Part shown: positions 5,663 through 7,211 of the stretch, piece by piece
Numbering within the stretch: the first letter of the stretch is position 1
Layout: every line of letters begins with the position of its first letter
Notes under the pieces: model-generated
Seen by the model: only the letters and a program-made list of their open reading frames with translations
Told to the model about the DNA's origin: nothing
The model's database searches: none
From: Hyphomicrobiales bacterium
GTDB taxonomy: Bacteria > Pseudomonadota > Alphaproteobacteria > Rhizobiales > UBA4765
Direction: 5' to 3'
Assembly (NCBI GenBank): GCA_027487195.1
Contig: JAIYEB010000181.1
Coordinates: forward strand, 1-7,211
Length of the DNA stretch: 7,211 nt
Position numbers and translations under genes: made by a program

Positions 5663-6423
5663 GGCTACTGCTTCTCGCTTTGTCCATCTTGGTCTCAGCC
5701 CCTGCGGCGCACGCGCAGCAAAGCCTCAGGCTTGGCACGGAGGGGGCCTACCCGCCGTTCAACGTGCGCAACGAAGCCGGCCAGCTCAGCGGTTTTGATA
5801 TCGATGTCATGGACACGCTGTGCCAGCGCGTTCAGGCAAGCTGCACATGGGTGATCAAGGACTGGGATGCGCTGCTGCCCGCGCTTCTAGGCGATGAAAT
5901 CGATGTTGTTGCGGCTTCTCTTCCCATCAACGCCGAGAGCAAGCGCCAGGCGCTTTTGACCGCGCCCTACTACCGCACCCCTGCTGCCTATGCGACGCGG
6001 CGCGAGGGTGGAGCGGGTGAAATCCGCCTTGATGCCATTCAGGGATTTGTCTTTGGCTCGGTTTCAGCCAGCGTCCAGGGCACGTTCATCGAGGAGATGG
6101 CCCGCACTGGCGGCGCGCGCTCAAGGCTTTATGGCACGCTTGAGGAGGCTGGCACGGAGCTCGCTGAAGGGCGTGTTGATGCGCTGTTTGCCGACAAGTT
6201 TGCGCTTGATGAATGGCTGAGGACGCACCCCGAGGGGCGCTGCTGCCGGCTGGTGGGGCGCGATATCCATGAGCCGCGTGTCTCGGGCGAGGGCGCCGCG
6301 TTTGCGGTCAGGCCTGACCGCACCGCGCTGCGCGATCAGCTCGATCAGGCGCTGGAAGCGATCAAGGCCGATGGCACTTACGCAACGATCGCGCGGCGCT
6401 GGTTTCGATTTGATCCGCGCTGA
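5659..6423 (+). CDS. Periplasmic amino-acid-binding protein, HisJ/LAO-like (SBP family 3)
   Basis: Secreted solute-binding protein of 254 residues, the periplasmic receptor type used by polar amino-acid ABC importers. A signal peptide MRLLLLALSILVSAPAAHA is followed by cleavage before Gln20. The family 3 fold begins LRLGTEGAYPPFNVRNEAGQLSGFDIDV (23-50), and WDALLPALLGDEIDVVAASLPI (69-90) matches the WD(G/A)LIPAL-KIDA block. Cys55 and Cys62 keep the 7-residue spacing of the disulfide in HisJ and LAO. Arg96 (ESKRQALL, before the TAPYY block) and Asp179 (ALFADKFAL) correspond to the Arg/Asp pair that grips the ligand alpha-carboxylate and alpha-amino group. Differences are Glu28 where HisJ has Asp11, Pro89 for a conserved Ser, and about two extra residues before Arg96. 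A basic amino acid is the likely ligand, but specificity is uncertain. No permease or ATPase gene is adjacent, so it may be an orphan receptor or serve a distant transporter. Its start overlaps the preceding gene by 4 nt. Confidence 0.88.
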   Translation: MRLLLLALSILVSAPAAHAQQSLRLGTEGAYPPFNVRNEAGQLSGFDIDVMDTLCQRVQASCTWVIKDWDALLPALLGDEIDVVAASLPINAESKRQALLTAPYYRTPAAYATRREGGAGEIRLDAIQGFVFGSVSASVQGTFIEEMARTGGARSRLYGTLEEAGTELAEGRVDALFADKFALDEWLRTHPEGRCCRLVGRDIHEPRVSGEGAAFAVRPDRTALRDQLDQALEAIKADGTYATIARRWFRFDPR

Positions 6424-6436
6424 GCCGGCCAGACCT

Positions 6437-6485
6437 GATCATCGGGCATTAGCCACATCTCGAGATGATCGCCGCAACGGCGTTT
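6437..6485. terminator. Palindromes and a weak terminator-like hairpin after the binding-protein gene
   Basis: Three nested structures follow the stop at 6423: GATCATC (6437-6443) with GATGATC (6464-6470); the perfect 12-nt palindrome CATCTCGAGATG (6456-6467); and CGCCG-CAA-CGGCG (6470-6482) followed by TTT (6483-6485). The last has the form of a weak Rho-independent terminator on the plus strand, but the T tract is only three bases. The first two stems share bases and cannot form together. Confidence 0.35.
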
Positions 6486-6535
6486 CCTGCCCATGGAAAA
6501 GTCGGTAGGACACCGGGCGTTCGACAGGAGATGAG

Positions 6536-6982
6536 ATGGGTTGGGAGATCTGGAGCCTTTTTGCGGCAGCATTCATCTCCGCAACCATTCTGCCCGGTGG
6601 GTCGGAAGCGGTTCTTGTTGCCACGATTGCGCTCGGCTCGGTCGACTGGGTGACGCTCGTGGCCGTCGCAACCCTGGGCAATACGCTCGGATCAGCCACG
6701 AACTGGATGATCGGGCGCTTCTTTGCCCAGTACAAGGACCATCCCAGATTTCCGCTTTCGCCTGAAAAGTACGAGAAGTATGCGGGCTGGTACGCAAAGT
6801 GGGGCGTGTGGACGCTGGCCATGTCCTGGGTGCCGCTGATCGGCGATGCCTTGACGATTGTCGCTGGCCTGATGCGGGCGCCGTTCTGGCTTGCCATGAT
6901 CATTATCGCGCTTGCGAAAGGCGCTCGCTATGTCCTGGTCGCCATTGCGACTGTCTATGGCATCCAGTTCTTCGGGCTCTGA
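6536..6982 (+). CDS. yqaA: YqaA-type membrane protein (DedA/VTT superfamily)
   Basis: Inner-membrane protein of 148 residues, close in length and layout to E. coli YqaA. It starts MGWEIWSLFAAAFISATILPGGSEAVLVATIALGS, with the conserved LPGGSE (19-24; LPGNSE in E. coli). GNTLGSATNWMIGRF (48-62) contains the family GN-LG and Arg. MSWVPLIGDALTIVAGLMR (96-114) is the re-entrant/helical block (SWMPVVGD in E. coli), and AKGARYVLVAIATVYG (127-142) matches GKALRYVAVAAATV. Relatives in the superfamily are lipid or small-molecule transport proteins such as DedA scramblases; the specific substrate of YqaA is not established. The start is well supported by AGGAG about 6 nt upstream of the ATG. The gap to the preceding gene is 112 bp and contains the structures at 6437-6485, so it may have its own promoter. 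Confidence 0.9.
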   Translation: MGWEIWSLFAAAFISATILPGGSEAVLVATIALGSVDWVTLVAVATLGNTLGSATNWMIGRFFAQYKDHPRFPLSPEKYEKYAGWYAKWGVWTLAMSWVPLIGDALTIVAGLMRAPFWLAMIIIALAKGARYVLVAIATVYGIQFFGL

Positions 6983-7025
6983 TCGCGATGCGGCGTCAGG
7001 ATCGTTGAGGGCATTGGCTCAAACC

Positions 7026-7031
7026 TTGACA
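7026..7031 (+). promoter_or_regulatory. Consensus -35 box before the copper-chaperone gene
   Basis: TTGACA at 7026-7031 is a perfect sigma-70 type -35 hexamer in a short gap ahead of a new gene. At 17-bp spacing the -10 position (7049-7054, ACAAAG) is poor, so promoter activity is uncertain. If it is used, transcription would start about at the ATG, giving a nearly leaderless message. Confidence 0.3.
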
Positions 7032-7036
7032 TAGAA

Positions 7037-7060
7037 GCGCGTCCGGGGACAAAGACGCGC
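7037..7060 (+). promoter_or_regulatory. Perfect 7-bp inverted repeat immediately before a start codon
   Basis: GCGCGTC at 7037-7043 and GACGCGC at 7054-7060 are exact complements around a 10-nt centre that holds GGGGACAAA. The right arm ends one base before the ATG at 7062. It can be read as a DNA operator overlapping the -10 region of the TTGACA promoter, or as an RNA hairpin that presents GGGGA in its loop. Confidence 0.45.
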
Positions 7061-7061
7061 C

Positions 7062-7211
7062 ATGTTGTTTCTGCTGCCCGCGCTCCTGATCGCCCTAACG
7101 CTTCTTCTGACCGAAGGGTCAGTGGCCCAGCATGCCCATGGCCAGCACGCCACAACAGAGGCTGAGCAGCGCGCGGGTGATCTCGTTTTGACGCGCACCT
7201 GGACCAGGGCA
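7062..7211 (+). CDS. Probable PCu(A)C-type periplasmic copper chaperone, N-terminus only
   Basis: Fifty codons run to the right edge without a stop. A hydrophobic signal peptide (MLFLLPALLIALTLLLTEGSVA, about 22 residues) is followed by a short His-rich stretch HAHGQH (24-29), then a linker and GDLVLTRTWTRA. This last matches the first strand of the PCu(A)C family (typically I-I-DAWxRATPPG), periplasmic proteins that deliver copper to the CuA centre of cytochrome oxidase. The diagnostic Met/His copper-binding motif lies outside the window, so the call rests on the strand, the signal peptide and the His cluster. No good Shine-Dalgarno is visible: GGGGA at 7045-7049 is 12 nt from the ATG and sits in a hairpin loop. 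The gap after the yqaA stop is 79 bp. Confidence 0.62.
   Translation, partial: MLFLLPALLIALTLLLTEGSVAQHAHGQHATTEAEQRAGDLVLTRTWTRA

Overview
The window looks like chromosomal DNA of a high-GC alphaproteobacterium. The evidence is the HisRS of the divergent alphaproteobacterial type ([14 protein letters not shown] motif 2), a CheZ homologue of the kind found in that class, and even codon use throughout. I cannot fix the genus. Nothing marks it as a mobile island: I see no integrase, transposase, tRNA, rRNA or CRISPR array. Most genes are ordinary housekeeping or accessory genes.

Layout. Positions 1-647 (minus) hold the 5' two thirds or less of hisS, cut by the window edge. Upstream of it on the same strand is cheZ (715-1464). 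A divergent gap of about 100 bp separates cheZ from a plus-strand group: a PLP-dependent serine/threonine dehydratase (1567-2496), an SbtA-type bicarbonate permease (2594-3574) and, with no gap, an SbtB-like PII protein (3575-3886). Convergent to these is asd, aspartate-semialdehyde dehydrogenase (3969-5003, minus). A 266-bp intergenic stretch rich in palindromes follows. Then come, on the plus strand, an unrecognised 130-residue protein (5270-5662) that overlaps by ATGA a HisJ/LAO-like periplasmic amino-acid-binding protein (5659-6423), a YqaA-type DedA-superfamily membrane protein (6536-6982), and the first 50 codons of a probable PCu(A)C-type periplasmic copper chaperone (7062 to the edge).

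How the genes relate. The clearest functional unit is sbtA-sbtB: an inner-membrane Na+/bicarbonate symporter and its PII-like regulator, expected to control inorganic-carbon uptake. In a probable heterotroph this would feed carboxylations rather than a carboxysome. The PII-like protein ends exactly where cyanobacterial SbtB carries its CGPxGC R-loop, and the permease has a short central cytoplasmic linker, so this is a pared-down version of the cyanobacterial pair. The dehydratase may be co-transcribed with the pair. The 130-residue protein and the amino-acid-binding protein are translationally coupled, but no ABC permease or ATPase is present beside them.

The non-coding signals most worth a second look are a perfect 8-bp hairpin that sequesters the hisS Shine-Dalgarno, a perfect 7-bp inverted repeat directly before the copper-chaperone start codon, a 12-nt palindrome in each of two intergenic gaps, and the repeat-like palindromes upstream of asd. 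I found no convincing entirely new system.
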